Positions 1 through 8,269 of a stretch of 33,162 nt of DNA are shown here, piece after piece. The translations under genes and the position numbers were made by a program. Numbering within the stretch: the stretch's first letter is position 1; each line of letters begins with the position of its first letter. Source of the stretch: Thermoplasmata archaeon (lineage in GTDB: Archaea > Thermoplasmatota > Thermoplasmata > Lutacidiplasmatales > UBA184); the NCBI GenBank assembly GCA_021806135.1, contig JAJZYB010000022.1, forward strand, positions 1 to 33,162. Reading direction: 5' to 3'. A model generated the notes under the pieces. That model was not told the DNA's origin. It was given only the letters and a program-made list of their open reading frames with translations, and searched no databases.

Positions 1-2
1 CC

Positions 3-137
3 GAGCTCGACAAGGGCCGCTATCCGGACGGGGTCAAGCTGACGGAGAAGCAGATGGCCGAACTGGACCTCAGGCCCCATCGGTTCCACGGGGACTGGAA
101 CTACACCCTCCGTCCACGGCCCAACCGTGGGAAATGA
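3..137 (+). CDS. C-terminal fragment of an ISAzo13-family transposase (cut by window edge)
   Basis: Only the last 44 codons are present, read in the third frame and ending in TGA at 135-137. They contain the pattern LDKGRYPDG, then KQMAELDL, then FHGDWNYTLRPR. This matches the extreme C-terminus of the DDE domain of ISAzo13/Rhodopirellula-type transposases, where a similar FHG-(E/D)-WNY-T segment closes the protein. The DDE residues would lie upstream, outside the window, so integrity cannot be judged. The gene ends 1 bp before the 3' end of the convergent mobA gene. The element's right end must therefore lie in or next to the mobA 3' coding sequence. Confidence 0.72.
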   Translation, partial: ELDKGRYPDGVKLTEKQMAELDLRPHRFHGDWNYTLRPRPNRGK

Positions 138-138
138 T

Positions 139-1044
139 TCAGTTATTATGTATCAAGCCCTTAGGGAGATCTCCGTCATCCGGCCGACCCGGGCTTCCAA
201 GAGACCTTTGCGGGGAAGGGAGTCCCAGACTGTGGGCGTCCTCAAGGGCGTGCAGGCTCAGGAGCCATCGACCGCTGTCCGCGTGCCTGGTGGCCTCCCG
301 GAAGAATGCCTGGTAGGCCCGGGGGCTCTCTCCAGAACGGTAGTGGGAAAGACCTGCCCAGAAGAGGGAAGAGCATCCCGGATCGATCCAGTGAGGAGGT
401 TCCGGCCTCCGCCGGGCGGGAACCCTGGACGGGGTCCTCCAGTCCTCAGGACGGTTCACCGACCGGAAGGAGTCGGGTCGTGGGGTGAGCGCCCGGAGGT
501 CCAGGAGCGCGCATTGACAGCACGCTCGCAGGAGGCTGGACATCCGGAGAGAGGGGAACGGTCCCCCCTTGAGTCGTCGGCCCACGGCCCGCATGTCCGG
601 AAGGTGGTGGAGCTGAAAGGCGGGTTGGATGAGGCGGCCGGGCTCCCAGAGGCTCGTCAAGGCGGCCGGCAGCGACCGGGCGGTGTCCAGCCAGCGTCGG
701 AGGGCGGCGGTCTCGAGGAAGGGCTGGTCTCCCGGAACCACGAGAAGCCACTCTCCCGGGATCGCTTCGAGGGCGGAGGCGACGGCCACCCCGGGGCCGG
801 GGTGAACGGGAAAGGCGGGATCCGGCCAGAGCTCCACCGCCCGGGAGCTCTCCCGGGCCAGCCTCTCACCAGTAACCGTGCCGGAGACGAAAAGGAAGGT
901 CCTCCCCTTCAGGGGAGCAAGGGCATCCAAGGTCCTCTCGAGGATCGATCGTCCGCGCCGGCGGTACGTCAGTTTGTCCATGCGGAACCGGAGGCTCCGT
1001 CCTCCCGCCAGCACGGCGATGGTGAGCCCGCGCATGGAGGTCAC
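139..1044 (-). CDS. mobA: MobA-like molybdenum cofactor guanylyltransferase with C-terminal helical extension
   Basis: Predicted to transfer GMP from GTP to molybdopterin, giving the guanine dinucleotide cofactor needed by the formate dehydrogenase encoded divergently at 1185. The N-terminus has the nucleotidyltransferase signature LAGGRSLRFRMDK (about residues 12-24); the usual Gly after RF is Arg. A second metal-binding-type motif, VVPGDQPF, lies near residue 105. The start chosen is GTG at 1044; ATG at 1035 is the alternative. A TATA-like box at 1068-1073 lies about 26 nt upstream of the GTG, suggesting a leaderless transcript. MobA proteins are usually about 200 residues, but this one is 301. 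The last ~95 residues look helical and are not recognised. Its 3' end abuts an IS element, so the tail may have been remodelled by insertion. Confidence 0.8.
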   Translation of the reverse strand: MTSMRGLTIAVLAGGRSLRFRMDKLTYRRRGRSILERTLDALAPLKGRTFLFVSGTVTGERLARESSRAVELWPDPAFPVHPGPGVAVASALEAIPGEWLLVVPGDQPFLETAALRRWLDTARSLPAALTSLWEPGRLIQPAFQLHHLPDMRAVGRRLKGGPFPSLRMSSLLRACCQCALLDLRALTPRPDSFRSVNRPEDWRTPSRVPARRRPEPPHWIDPGCSSLFWAGLSHYRSGESPRAYQAFFREATRHADSGRWLLSLHALEDAHSLGLPSPQRSLGSPGRPDDGDLPKGLIHNN

Positions 1045-1067
1045 CGGCCGCCACTCCCCCGGAGGAA

Positions 1068-1073
1068 CTTAAC
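1068..1073 (-). promoter_or_regulatory. TATA-like box of mobA
   Basis: GTTAAG on the minus strand, centred about 26 nt upstream of the GTG start at 1044. This is the expected spacing for a leaderless archaeal gene. Confidence 0.45.
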
Positions 1074-1184
1074 GGGAAGGTCTGCCTGGCGGGAGGGCAT
1101 CCGCCAGGCGGGAAGGGGCGTTTGTCGGGCCTCCCTGGCGGAAGGTCTATCCTGCCTGCGCATTCCCCCTTCCAGGGGCTCCCC

Positions 1185-4103
1185 ATGGTGCGCTTCCTTC
1201 TGGATGGCGTGGCGCTGGAGGCGAAGGAGGGGGAAACCATCCTCGCTGTGCTTCATCGGGAAGGGATCCCCCTCCCGCAGGTCTGCTTCCAGGAGGGGTT
1301 AGGGCCGGTCGAGACGTGCGAGACCTGCCTGGTGGAGTGCGAGGGCCGCCTGCTGCGAGCCTGTTCGACCCCGGTGACGGAAGGGCTCAGCCTTTCCATC
1401 GCGCGAGCGGCGGCCGCACGGCAGAAGGCGATGGACCGGCTTCTCCGGGAGCACAACCTGGTCTGCTCCGTCTGCGACAAGAACGGCGACTGTGTGCTCC
1501 ATAGCACGGCCCTCGCCATGGGGATGCGGCATCAGGAATACCGACCCAAGGGCTATCCCCCCGACGACTCGAACCCGTTCTACCGGTACGACCCGGACCA
1601 CTGCATCCTCTGCGGCCGCTGCGTGGAGGCCTGCCAGGACCTCGTGGTGAACGAGGTCCTGACCATGGACTGGAAGGCGAACCCTCCCCGGGTGGTCTGG
1701 GGAGAGCACGACCCCATCAACGAGTCCTCGTGCGTCTCGTGCGGGGCCTGCGTTTCGGTCTGTCCCGTGGACGCGCTCATGCCCAAGACGATGATCGGGC
1801 GGGGGGGGTACCTCACCGGGCTGCCCGGCCCGGTGAAGGCAGGCCTCGTGGGGCTCACCAAGGCCCTGGAGCCGGCGCTGGGGGGCTTCGGACCGGTCTT
1901 GCGGGCGAGCGAGCTGGAGGCCCAGGCCCGTTCGGCCCTGGTCCGCAAGACGAAGACCGTCTGCACATTCTGCGGCGTGGGCTGCACCTTCGATGCGTGG
2001 ACCCGGGATAACCGTCTACTGAAGATCCAGCCCCGCCCGGAAGGACCGGCGAACGGGATGGCCACCTGTGTGAAGGGGAAGTTCGGATGGGACTTCCTCC
2101 GCAGCCCGGACCGCCTCACCCGTCCGCTCCGGAGGGAGGGAGGGCGCCTTCAGGAGGTCAGTTGGTCGGAGGCGCTCGATACGGTGGCAGAGCGGCTCAA
2201 GGAGATCATCGCCCGGCATGGGCCGGACGCGGTGGGGGTGATCGGGAACTGCACCGGGAGCAACGAGGAGGCGTACCTGGCGCAGAAGCTGGCCCGGGCG
2301 GTCATCGGCACGCACAACGTGGACAACTGTGCCCGGTATTGCCAGGCTCCGGCGACCACAGGGCTCTTCCGGACCGTGGGGATCGGGGGCGATGCGGGCT
2401 CGCTGGAGGACGTGGCATCGGCGGATCTGGTGATCACCATCGGCTCGAACACCGCCGAGTCCCACCCCGTCCTGGCGAGCAAGATCAAACGGGCCCGGAA
2501 GCTCCGCGGCCAGAAGCTCGTGGTCATCGATACCCGGCGCCAGTGGCTGGCAGACCACGCGGACCGGTTCGTCTGCCCGCGGTCGGGGACGGACGTCTTT
2601 CTCCTCAACTCCCTGGCCCGGCTGCTCTGGGAACGGGGCTGGGTCGACCGCCCCTTCCTCAACGCCAGGGTGACCGGGGTGGAGGACTTCGTGAAGAGCC
2701 TCGAACCCTTCACCGTGGAGGAGGCGGAACGGGTCACCGGCGTGGGCCGGGCGGAGATCGAGGGCCTGGCCGACCTCATCCACGCGGCCGGGTCCATGGC
2801 CATCTGCTGGGCCATGGGGGTGACCCAACACCAATCCGGGAGCGAGGCCTCCACGGCCATCTCGAATCTTCTGCTCCTGACCGGGAACTACGGACGACCC
2901 CACACGGGGGCCTATCCACTGAGGGGACATGCCAATGTCCAGGGGACCAGCGATTTCGGTTGCCTGCCGGCCTTCCTGCCGGGGTACGAACGCACCGACG
3001 ATCCCCAGGTGGTGGCGAAGTATGAGGCAGCCTGGGGGGTCTCCCTGCCCAAGCGCCGGGGACTGACCAGCACGGAGATGGTCGACGCGGCCCTGGAGGG
3101 GAAGCTGAAGGCCCTCCTCATCTTCGGCGAGGACAAGCTGCTCGCCGACGCGCGCGAGGAGAGGACCGCCCGGGCGCTCGCCACGCTCCCGCTGCTGGTG
3201 GTCACCGAGCTCTTCCTGACCCGGACCGCGGAAAAGGCGCATGTGGTCCTTCCCGCCGCGGCCTCCCTGGAGAAGGATGGTTCGTTCGTGAACACGGAGC
3301 GGAGGATCCAGCGGTTCTACCGGGCCCTGGACCCGCCGGGAGAGGCCCGGGACGAACTCGGGATCCTCCAGGAGATCGCCCGCCGGTTGGGCGCCCCGTG
3401 GCAGTACCACCACCCCTCGGAGGTGATGGCCGAGGTCGCCGGGCTGGCCGGGTTCTTTGCCGGGGTGACCTACGAGCGGTTGGAGGGATACCGCAGCCTT
3501 CAGTGGCCCGTGGACCGGGACGGGCGGGATTCCCCCGTGCTCTACCGGGAGCGCTTCGCCTTCCCGGATGGGAAGGCCCGGCTCACCCCGGCCCGGTGGC
3601 TCCCCGCCCTACCCACGGACGGGACCTACGACCTCTCCCTGGACAACGGAAGGATGCTGGAGCATTTCCATTGGGGAAACCTGACCTGGCGGAGCCCGGG
3701 ACTCACGGAGAAGGTGCCGGAGGTCTTCGTGGAGATCCCCGCGGCCCTGGCGGAGGAGCGGGGGATCGCCGACGGGGACTGGGTCCGGGTCCGTTCGGAG
3801 CTCGGCGCCGTCAAGGCGAAGGCGCTTCGCTCCTCCCGGGTCACGGGGAAGACCCTGTACCTGGCCATCCACGGGCGCGCGGAGGCGGCGGTGAACCGGC
3901 TGACCAACGCGGCCCAGGACCCTTCGACCCGGACCCCGGCCTACAAGGAGGTCCCTGTGGCGCTGGAACGGCTTTCCTCCGGAGCCGCGGGATCGTCCCC
4001 GCTGCGGTCGACGAACCCCCGCCTCCATCGGACCGTGCCGCAGACCGGGATCCGGGTGGAGGAACGCAGGGCCCGACCGGAGTACGCTCCGATCGCCCGT
4101 TGA
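1185..4103 (+). CDS. fdhA: Formate dehydrogenase alpha subunit-like molybdopterin oxidoreductase
   Basis: Single-chain molybdenum enzyme of 972 residues, expected to oxidise formate to CO2 through a chain of iron-sulfur clusters. Domains in order: a plant-type [2Fe-2S] domain (Cys34, 45, 48, 60), a His-Cys3 cluster motif (HNLVCSVCDKNGDC), a two-cluster ferredoxin domain (CILCGRCVEAC and CVSCGACVSVCP), a fourth [4Fe-4S] motif (CTFCGVGC ... CVKGK) and the bis-MGD catalytic and binding domains. Cys386, encoded by TGC, takes the metal-ligand position; no selenocysteine is used. The next residue is Gln387, where characterised formate dehydrogenases have His, so substrate specificity is uncertain. 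ATG at 1185 was chosen because the ferredoxin domain begins immediately after it. No NuoE/F-like partner lies nearby. It is flanked by mobA and fdhD. Confidence 0.88.
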   Translation: MVRFLLDGVALEAKEGETILAVLHREGIPLPQVCFQEGLGPVETCETCLVECEGRLLRACSTPVTEGLSLSIARAAAARQKAMDRLLREHNLVCSVCDKNGDCVLHSTALAMGMRHQEYRPKGYPPDDSNPFYRYDPDHCILCGRCVEACQDLVVNEVLTMDWKANPPRVVWGEHDPINESSCVSCGACVSVCPVDALMPKTMIGRGGYLTGLPGPVKAGLVGLTKALEPALGGFGPVLRASELEAQARSALVRKTKTVCTFCGVGCTFDAWTRDNRLLKIQPRPEGPANGMATCVKGKFGWDFLRSPDRLTRPLRREGGRLQEVSWSEALDTVAERLKEIIARHGPDAVGVIGNCTGSNEEAYLAQKLARAVIGTHNVDNCARYCQAPATTGLFRTVGIGGDAGSLEDVASADLVITIGSNTAESHPVLASKIKRARKLRGQKLVVIDTRRQWLADHADRFVCPRSGTDVFLLNSLARLLWERGWVDRPFLNARVTGVEDFVKSLEPFTVEEAERVTGVGRAEIEGLADLIHAAGSMAICWAMGVTQHQSGSEASTAISNLLLLTGNYGRPHTGAYPLRGHANVQGTSDFGCLPAFLPGYERTDDPQVVAKYEAAWGVSLPKRRGLTSTEMVDAALEGKLKALLIFGEDKLLADAREERTARALATLPLLVVTELFLTRTAEKAHVVLPAAASLEKDGSFVNTERRIQRFYRALDPPGEARDELGILQEIARRLGAPWQYHHPSEVMAEVAGLAGFFAGVTYERLEGYRSLQWPVDRDGRDSPVLYRERFAFPDGKARLTPARWLPALPTDGTYDLSLDNGRMLEHFHWGNLTWRSPGLTEKVPEVFVEIPAALAEERGIADGDWVRVRSELGAVKAKALRSSRVTGKTLYLAIHGRAEAAVNRLTNAAQDPSTRTPAYKEVPVALERLSSGAAGSSPLRSTNPRLHRTVPQTGIRVEERRARPEYAPIAR

Positions 4104-4484
4104 CGTCTGCGGAACCGAAGGGCAGGACCGCTGCCCGCCCGGCGCTCGAAGAAGCGGTGTTGGGAGAGCCCATCGGCCTGGTGAAGCGCGGGGCGATCCC
4201 CCGGGTCATCGGCGTCTCGCGCCCCCGGCGCTCCCCTCCGTTCCCTCCGGGAGAACCGGGGCCTCTTCCTGAAGGGAGCGGTGGACCGCGGCGAGGCTCC
4301 ATCGCCAGCCGACGGAGGGTCCACACCGTTAGGGGCCGGGGGCGGGCTCCCTCCTTTGGAGAGCTCCCGGGCATCCCCGGACCCGGGGGACCCCGGACCC
4401 TCGGGCTGGTCCGGGCCCGCTGGCAGGGGGAGAAGGGTAACGGACAGTTCGTGAGGGGCTCTGGGGGCCCCGGATCACGGGGGG
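4104..4484. other. Intergenic region between convergent fdhA and fdhD
   Basis: 381 bp with no gene I can support. Reading frames cross it but none resembles a known protein. It contains a perfect 8-bp inverted repeat at 4392-4415 and several G-rich or C-rich runs. No tRNA-like arms were seen. Confidence 0.5.
4392..4415. repeat. Perfect inverted repeat, 8-bp stem, 8-nt loop
   Basis: CCCGGACC at 4392-4399 pairs with GGTCCGGG at 4408-4415. It lies between convergent fdhA and fdhD and could act as a transcript end or stability element for either. There is no adjoining T-tract, so a classical terminator is not supported. Confidence 0.45.
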
Positions 4485-5354
4485 TTACGGGGGATCGATC
4501 GGTCCGGGGCGCGTGGCGATGCGGTCCGGACCGGCGTAGATGTTGAAACGTCCGACCCGGAGGAAGCCCACGAGGGTCTGCCCGAACTCTCTCGCCAGCG
4601 AGACCGCGAGGGCGCTGGGGGCTCCCACCGAGGCCACCACGGGGATCCCGAAGAGCGCGGCCTTCTGGACGAGTTCGAAGCTTGCCCGTCCGCTGAGGAG
4701 CAGCAGCGACTCCGAGGCGGGGAGCCGCCCGGCGAGCAAGAGCGCGCCTCCGATCTTGTCCACGGCGTTGTGCCGGCCCACGTCCTCCCGGGCCAGGGCG
4801 AGCGTCCCCGGAGGGGAGAAGAGCCCGGCAGCGTGGAGGCCGCCGGTCCGGGCGAAGAGGCCCTGGGCCGCCCGGAGGCGCTCGGGCAGCGCCTCGAGCT
4901 CCTCCGGGGTCCAGCGTTGCGTCCCCCGGGGCGATGCCGGGACCGTGGCACGCACCTGCTCGATGGACGCCTTCCCGCAGACCCCGCAGCTGGAGGTGGT
5001 GTAGACGTGTCGGCTCAGCCGGGTGAGGTCCACCGCCACCCCGGGGGCCAGCCGGAGCTCCACCACGTTGAACTCCTGGGGGGTCCCCGGGGTCGGACAG
5101 TAGGCGATCCGGTCGATCTCCTCACGGCGATGGATCACTCCTTCGCCCAGTAGAAAGCCGGCGGCCAGCTCGAAATCGTTCCCCGGGGTACGCATGGTCA
5201 CTGCCACCGGTGTCGCCCGTGAGGCCCCGAACGGGCGGACCCGGATCTCCAGGGGCTCTTCGAGGACGACCTCGTCCTCCCGGTCCATCAGCCCGTGGCG
5301 GTCCGAGGTCATCACCCGGACCCGGGCGACCCGGTCCGTACGGGATCCGGCCAC
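4485..5354 (-). CDS. fdhD: FdhD, formate dehydrogenase sulfurtransferase
   Basis: FdhD carries sulfur to the molybdenum cofactor of formate dehydrogenase, which is required for activity. The 289-residue protein has the conserved loop SSCGVCG with Cys123 and Cys126 as sulfur-carrying candidates. It also has the family's EDVGRHNAVDK motif and the C-terminal ending with GRASFELVQKAA and RFNIY. GTG at 5354 is the longest start; ATG 14 codons later is possible. It lies 42 bp downstream of the siroheme decarboxylase gene on the same strand. It faces the fdhA gene it serves. Confidence 0.93.
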   Translation of the reverse strand: MAGSRTDRVARVRVMTSDRHGLMDREDEVVLEEPLEIRVRPFGASRATPVAVTMRTPGNDFELAAGFLLGEGVIHRREEIDRIAYCPTPGTPQEFNVVELRLAPGVAVDLTRLSRHVYTTSSCGVCGKASIEQVRATVPASPRGTQRWTPEELEALPERLRAAQGLFARTGGLHAAGLFSPPGTLALAREDVGRHNAVDKIGGALLLAGRLPASESLLLLSGRASFELVQKAALFGIPVVASVGAPSALAVSLAREFGQTLVGFLRVGRFNIYAGPDRIATRPGPIDPP

Positions 5355-5375
5355 CCGGGGAGCAAGGAGCCCGGG

Positions 5376-5386
5376 GGGAAAAAGGC
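5376..5386 (-). terminator. Possible T-tract terminator after the siroheme decarboxylase gene
   Basis: On the minus strand the 42-bp gap between the two genes contains CCTTTTTCCCC. Short T-runs commonly end archaeal transcripts. It may partly separate the upstream gene from fdhD. Confidence 0.3.
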
Positions 5387-5396
5387 CGGGGCCGGG

Positions 5397-6413
5397 TCAG
5401 GGCTTCAGGTTCTGCAGGCTGAAGATGAGCTCATGGTCGAAGATCCCCGCCTCCGCGGCCACACGGTCCGCGGTCTCCTCCACCTTCTGGCGGCTTGTCC
5501 CGTGGAGCATGATGTATCCTGGCCGGGTCCAGTCCCCGTGCAGGACCTCCCGGAGGACCACGTGGGTGGCCTCCGGGACGCGGTAGGCCAGCCGTTCGCA
5601 GGTCTGCTCGAGGTCCTGGGTACGGAACACGAACATGGCGTTGTGGGTAAAACCGACGACCGGACCGCGTAACGTGGCCCCTCCGTTCCTCAAGATCCCC
5701 GCGTCGAGCCACCGGGGGAGGCCCTCCTCCAGTTGACCGGCGCTCCAACCGGCCCGTTGAAGGACCTCCCGGTAGGGTTCGTGGACCGGGGGAATCCCCT
5801 CTCCCAATCCTTCCAAGAGGTCGCGGGGGATCCCCAAGGACTCCGCTTGGGGGACGGTCATGGGCAGGACGTAGCGCGAGAGCGGTTCCGGGCTCCGCGA
5901 GACCCCGCGCTCGAGGTCGAACTTCACGCGGACCGCGTAGGTCCGCCGGGACCGGAGCACCACGTAGCGCTGAAGCCCCAGCGAACGGAGCAGGTGCTCG
6001 ACCTCGAGCAGGAGGGAGTTCTCGCTGGCGGCCTTGTAGGTGAACCAGACCCGGTAGTCCGGATGGGAACGGACGTAGTTGTGCGTGACCACGTCCAGCG
6101 GGAAGAGGGCGTCCCGTAGTCTGGGGACCCCCTCCGGGGAACAGGCCACACCGACCAGGGCTCCCTCCATCCCGTAGGTCTTGAAGTTCACGTTGAAGCC
6201 GATGCGCTTGATCACGTGATGCCGTAGGAGCCGTTCGGTGTCCCGGAGCACCTCGGATTCGCTCCGGTGGAGGAGTTCCGCCACGCCCTGGAACGGGGTG
6301 GCGGTCAGGGGGAAGCGGTACTGGAGGGCCATGAGTAGCTCCCGGTCGGAGTCGGGGAGACGGACTCCCGTTTCGCCTCCTCCCGCGGGGCCTGAGGTCT
6401 CGGGGATGGCCAT
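5397..6413 (-). CDS. ahbAB: Siroheme decarboxylase, AhbA-AhbB (NirDL-like) fusion of the Lrp/AsnC family
   Basis: Expected to remove the two acetate carboxyls of siroheme to give 12,18-didecarboxysiroheme in the alternative heme pathway. The 338-residue protein carries two AsnC-type units, each a winged helix plus an alpha/beta effector domain. The first (about residues 18-180) has the diagnostic segment THNYVRSHPDYRVWFT, like the HNYxRxHxYNxWFT motif of AhbA/NirD. The second (about 190-338) has THVVLREVLHGDW followed by IMLHGTS, like AhbB/NirL. ATG at 6413 was chosen over upstream codons because a TATA-like CTTAAG sits about 25 nt before it. CobA, HemC and HemD, which supply the siroheme precursor, are encoded 4 kb away. 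A plain Lrp regulator is less likely given both decarboxylase motifs. Confidence 0.82.
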   Translation of the reverse strand: MAIPETSGPAGGGETGVRLPDSDRELLMALQYRFPLTATPFQGVAELLHRSESEVLRDTERLLRHHVIKRIGFNVNFKTYGMEGALVGVACSPEGVPRLRDALFPLDVVTHNYVRSHPDYRVWFTYKAASENSLLLEVEHLLRSLGLQRYVVLRSRRTYAVRVKFDLERGVSRSPEPLSRYVLPMTVPQAESLGIPRDLLEGLGEGIPPVHEPYREVLQRAGWSAGQLEEGLPRWLDAGILRNGGATLRGPVVGFTHNAMFVFRTQDLEQTCERLAYRVPEATHVVLREVLHGDWTRPGYIMLHGTSRQKVEETADRVAAEAGIFDHELIFSLQNLKP

Positions 6414-6435
6414 GGGGTTCGCCACCCTCGCTGAG

Positions 6436-6441
6436 CTTAAG
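6436..6441 (-). promoter_or_regulatory. TATA-like box of the siroheme decarboxylase gene
   Basis: CTTAAG centred about 25 nt upstream of ATG at 6413, consistent with a leaderless transcript. It supports the short start. Confidence 0.5.
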
Positions 6442-6544
6442 TCGCTTGGTCCCGCCAGCCGCTCTCCTCGAACCCGCGTCCTCCGGCAACGGGGAGCAGG
6501 CGAGGGGACCATGGCGGGTCTTCCGGATTTGCAAACTCCCCGCT

Positions 6545-7198
6545 CTACGCACCCTCGGTCCTTGCCGTTCCCGCCTGCAGTCGTTCCGCCGCCCAGCCCA
6601 GCAGGGCCGGGGTCATCGTCGGGAGCCAGGCCTCGGCGATGAGCGGGAGCCCCCGAGCCGCGAAGATCTCCCGGGCCTTGGAGAGGGTGTAGCCCGGCAA
6701 GAGGGTCAACAGGAGCGAGACGGGAGGGGGGTCCTCCTGGGAGCTGGACGGCAGGGTCGATTCGTCATTGTAGAGCGCGAAGGAGGCAGGGAATCCCGAT
6801 CGGGAGAGCTCTAGGGCCAGCGCCGTGAGGCTGACCTCCTTGAGCGCGGGGTCGGTCACCGCCTTCACCCCGACCAGGACGACCCGGCTGCCCGGGGGAA
6901 CCCTCCGCGCCTCGAGCAGACCACGAAAGAACCCGGCGGACACTTTGGCGGGGATGATCCCCTCGAAGCGGGCGGCGGCCGCCCTTACCGGGGGAAGGAG
7001 GTCCCGCTGGACGTGCCCTCCCTCCGAATAGAACAGCGCGAAGACCCGGTCTCCCGGCTCGAGGTCCCTAGCGAGAGTTCCCAGCGTCGACCCGAGGACG
7101 GCGCAAGGGAGGGCCTGGGAGGCCTCGGTCCGGAACGCCTTCAGGAGCTCGTGGGCGGCTGGGTCCTCGTTACCGTGGGTCACGAACACTGCGCGCAT
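6545..7198 (-). CDS. CbiX/SirB-like tetrapyrrole chelatase
   Basis: Probably inserts Fe2+ or Co2+ into sirohydrochlorin, or a related metal into a tetrapyrrole. The N-terminal half (about residues 1-120) follows the small CbiX pattern: a beta strand ending in THGNEDP with His8, and FYSEGGHVQRD with His62. These are the two His residues expected to bind the metal. At 217 residues it is longer than small archaeal CbiX (about 120-145) and shorter than two-domain CbiX (about 300). The second half has only weak resemblance to a repeat of the fold. It is divergent from the heme operon and shares its promoter region. Metal specificity cannot be read from sequence. Confidence 0.65.
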   Translation of the reverse strand: MRAVFVTHGNEDPAAHELLKAFRTEASQALPCAVLGSTLGTLARDLEPGDRVFALFYSEGGHVQRDLLPPVRAAAARFEGIIPAKVSAGFFRGLLEARRVPPGSRVVLVGVKAVTDPALKEVSLTALALELSRSGFPASFALYNDESTLPSSSQEDPPPVSLLLTLLPGYTLSKAREIFAARGLPLIAEAWLPTMTPALLGWAAERLQAGTARTEGA

Positions 7199-7221
7199 GG
7201 ACCACGGGGACCCCGGGGAAA

Positions 7222-7229
7222 CCTTTACC
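7222..7229. promoter_or_regulatory. Shared TATA element between two divergent leaderless genes
   Basis: CCTTTACC, read as GGTAAAGG on the other strand, is centred at 7225.5. That is exactly midway between the minus-strand ATG at 7198 and the plus-strand ATG at 7253, 27.5 nt from each. No other AT-rich box exists in the 54-bp gap, so one element probably serves both directions. Confidence 0.6.
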
Positions 7230-7252
7230 GCTTGGGTGTCTCGTTGACCGCG

Positions 7253-8269
7253 ATGGAATACCGACGCCTTCCCGGGACCGAAATGGAGGTCAGCACCGTG
7301 GGGTTCGGGCTCTGGTCGGTGGCGACCCCGTGGTGGGGCCGGTTCACCGATGCCCAAGCCATCCGCCTGCTTCGTCGCGCCCGGGACCGTGGGGTGAACC
7401 TCTTCGACACCGCGCCCGGATACGGGCAGGGGCGCGGGGACCGGCTGCTGGCCGAAGCCTTCCCCGGCTCCGAGAGGAGCGAACTGGTGGTCTCCGCCAA
7501 GCTCGCCCTGCACCCGTCCCGCCCCCGGGGGAGCCCGGAACCCTCCTCCTCTCCAGGGCCGCTCCTCGAGGATTTCGCCCTCGCCGGGCCTCCGTACGAC
7601 CAAGGGGCCATCGAGCGCCAGGTGGAGGCCACCTTGACCCGTCTGGGGGGCTCCGAGGTGGCGGCCTTGGAGATCCACAACCCCACGCTCCGGGAGCTCG
7701 GGGACGGGACCCTTCTTGGCGCGATGGAAGGTCTGGTCCGCTCGGGACGGGTCCGGAGCTGGGGTGTGGCGCTCGGACCGTCCATTGGATGGCTCGACGA
7801 GGGGCTCTGGGCCCTGGACCACGGGGCGGACCACGTGATGACCGTCTACAACCTGCTGGAGCGGGAGCCCGGAGATACCCTCGCCCGGTGGGCCGGTGCC
7901 CGGGGGAAGGGGATCTTCGCGCGGGTCCCCCACGCTTCCGGGGTCCTGGATGGGAGCCTTCCGGCGCGGGGACACTACCCGGCGGAGGATCATCGGGCCC
8001 TTCGGGATCCCGCGTGGCTCCAACGGGCTGGCGAGACCGTGGGTGCCTTGCGTCCCCACACCGAAGCACGCGGGAGGACCTTGGGCGAGCTGGCCATTGC
8101 CGCCCTCCTCGCGGAACCCGCGGTGATCTCGGTCTTCCCCACCTTCCTCACCGAAGAGGAGGTGGACCGGTATGGGCAGGTCGACCGGCTCCCTCCGGTG
8201 ACCCCGGAGGAGAGCCAGACCATCCGTGGCCGTCTCCAGGCCATCCCGTCGGAGGTGACGACCCCATGA
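7253..8269 (+). CDS. Aldo/keto reductase in the heme operon
   Basis: NAD(P)H-dependent oxidoreductase fold of 338 residues. The catalytic tetrad is present: Asp52 and Tyr57 in FDTAPGYG, Lys83 in VVSAK and His142 in EIHNP. It is the first gene of a five-gene run in which each gene overlaps the next by 1-4 bp, so it is translationally coupled to the HemQ-like gene. Its substrate is unknown. Position suggests a role tied to tetrapyrrole or redox metabolism, but that is inference. ATG at 7253 is supported by the shared TATA box 27 nt upstream. Confidence 0.85.
   Translation: MEYRRLPGTEMEVSTVGFGLWSVATPWWGRFTDAQAIRLLRRARDRGVNLFDTAPGYGQGRGDRLLAEAFPGSERSELVVSAKLALHPSRPRGSPEPSSSPGPLLEDFALAGPPYDQGAIERQVEATLTRLGGSEVAALEIHNPTLRELGDGTLLGAMEGLVRSGRVRSWGVALGPSIGWLDEGLWALDHGADHVMTVYNLLEREPGDTLARWAGARGKGIFARVPHASGVLDGSLPARGHYPAEDHRALRDPAWLQRAGETVGALRPHTEARGRTLGELAIAALLAEPAVISVFPTFLTEEEVDRYGQVDRLPPVTPEESQTIRGRLQAIPSEVTTP

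Noticed and set aside
2331-2345. Selenocysteine in the formate dehydrogenase active site
   Set aside because: The codon at the ligand position is TGC (Cys386), not TGA.
2016-3413. Long open frame (465 codons) antisense to the formate dehydrogenase gene
   Set aside because: GC-rich coding DNA gives long spurious antisense frames. Its translation is Pro/Gly/Arg-rich and resembles nothing, while the plus strand is clearly fdhA.
5397-6413. Plain Lrp/AsnC transcriptional regulator
   Set aside because: Both AsnC units carry siroheme decarboxylase motifs and the gene lies among tetrapyrrole genes.
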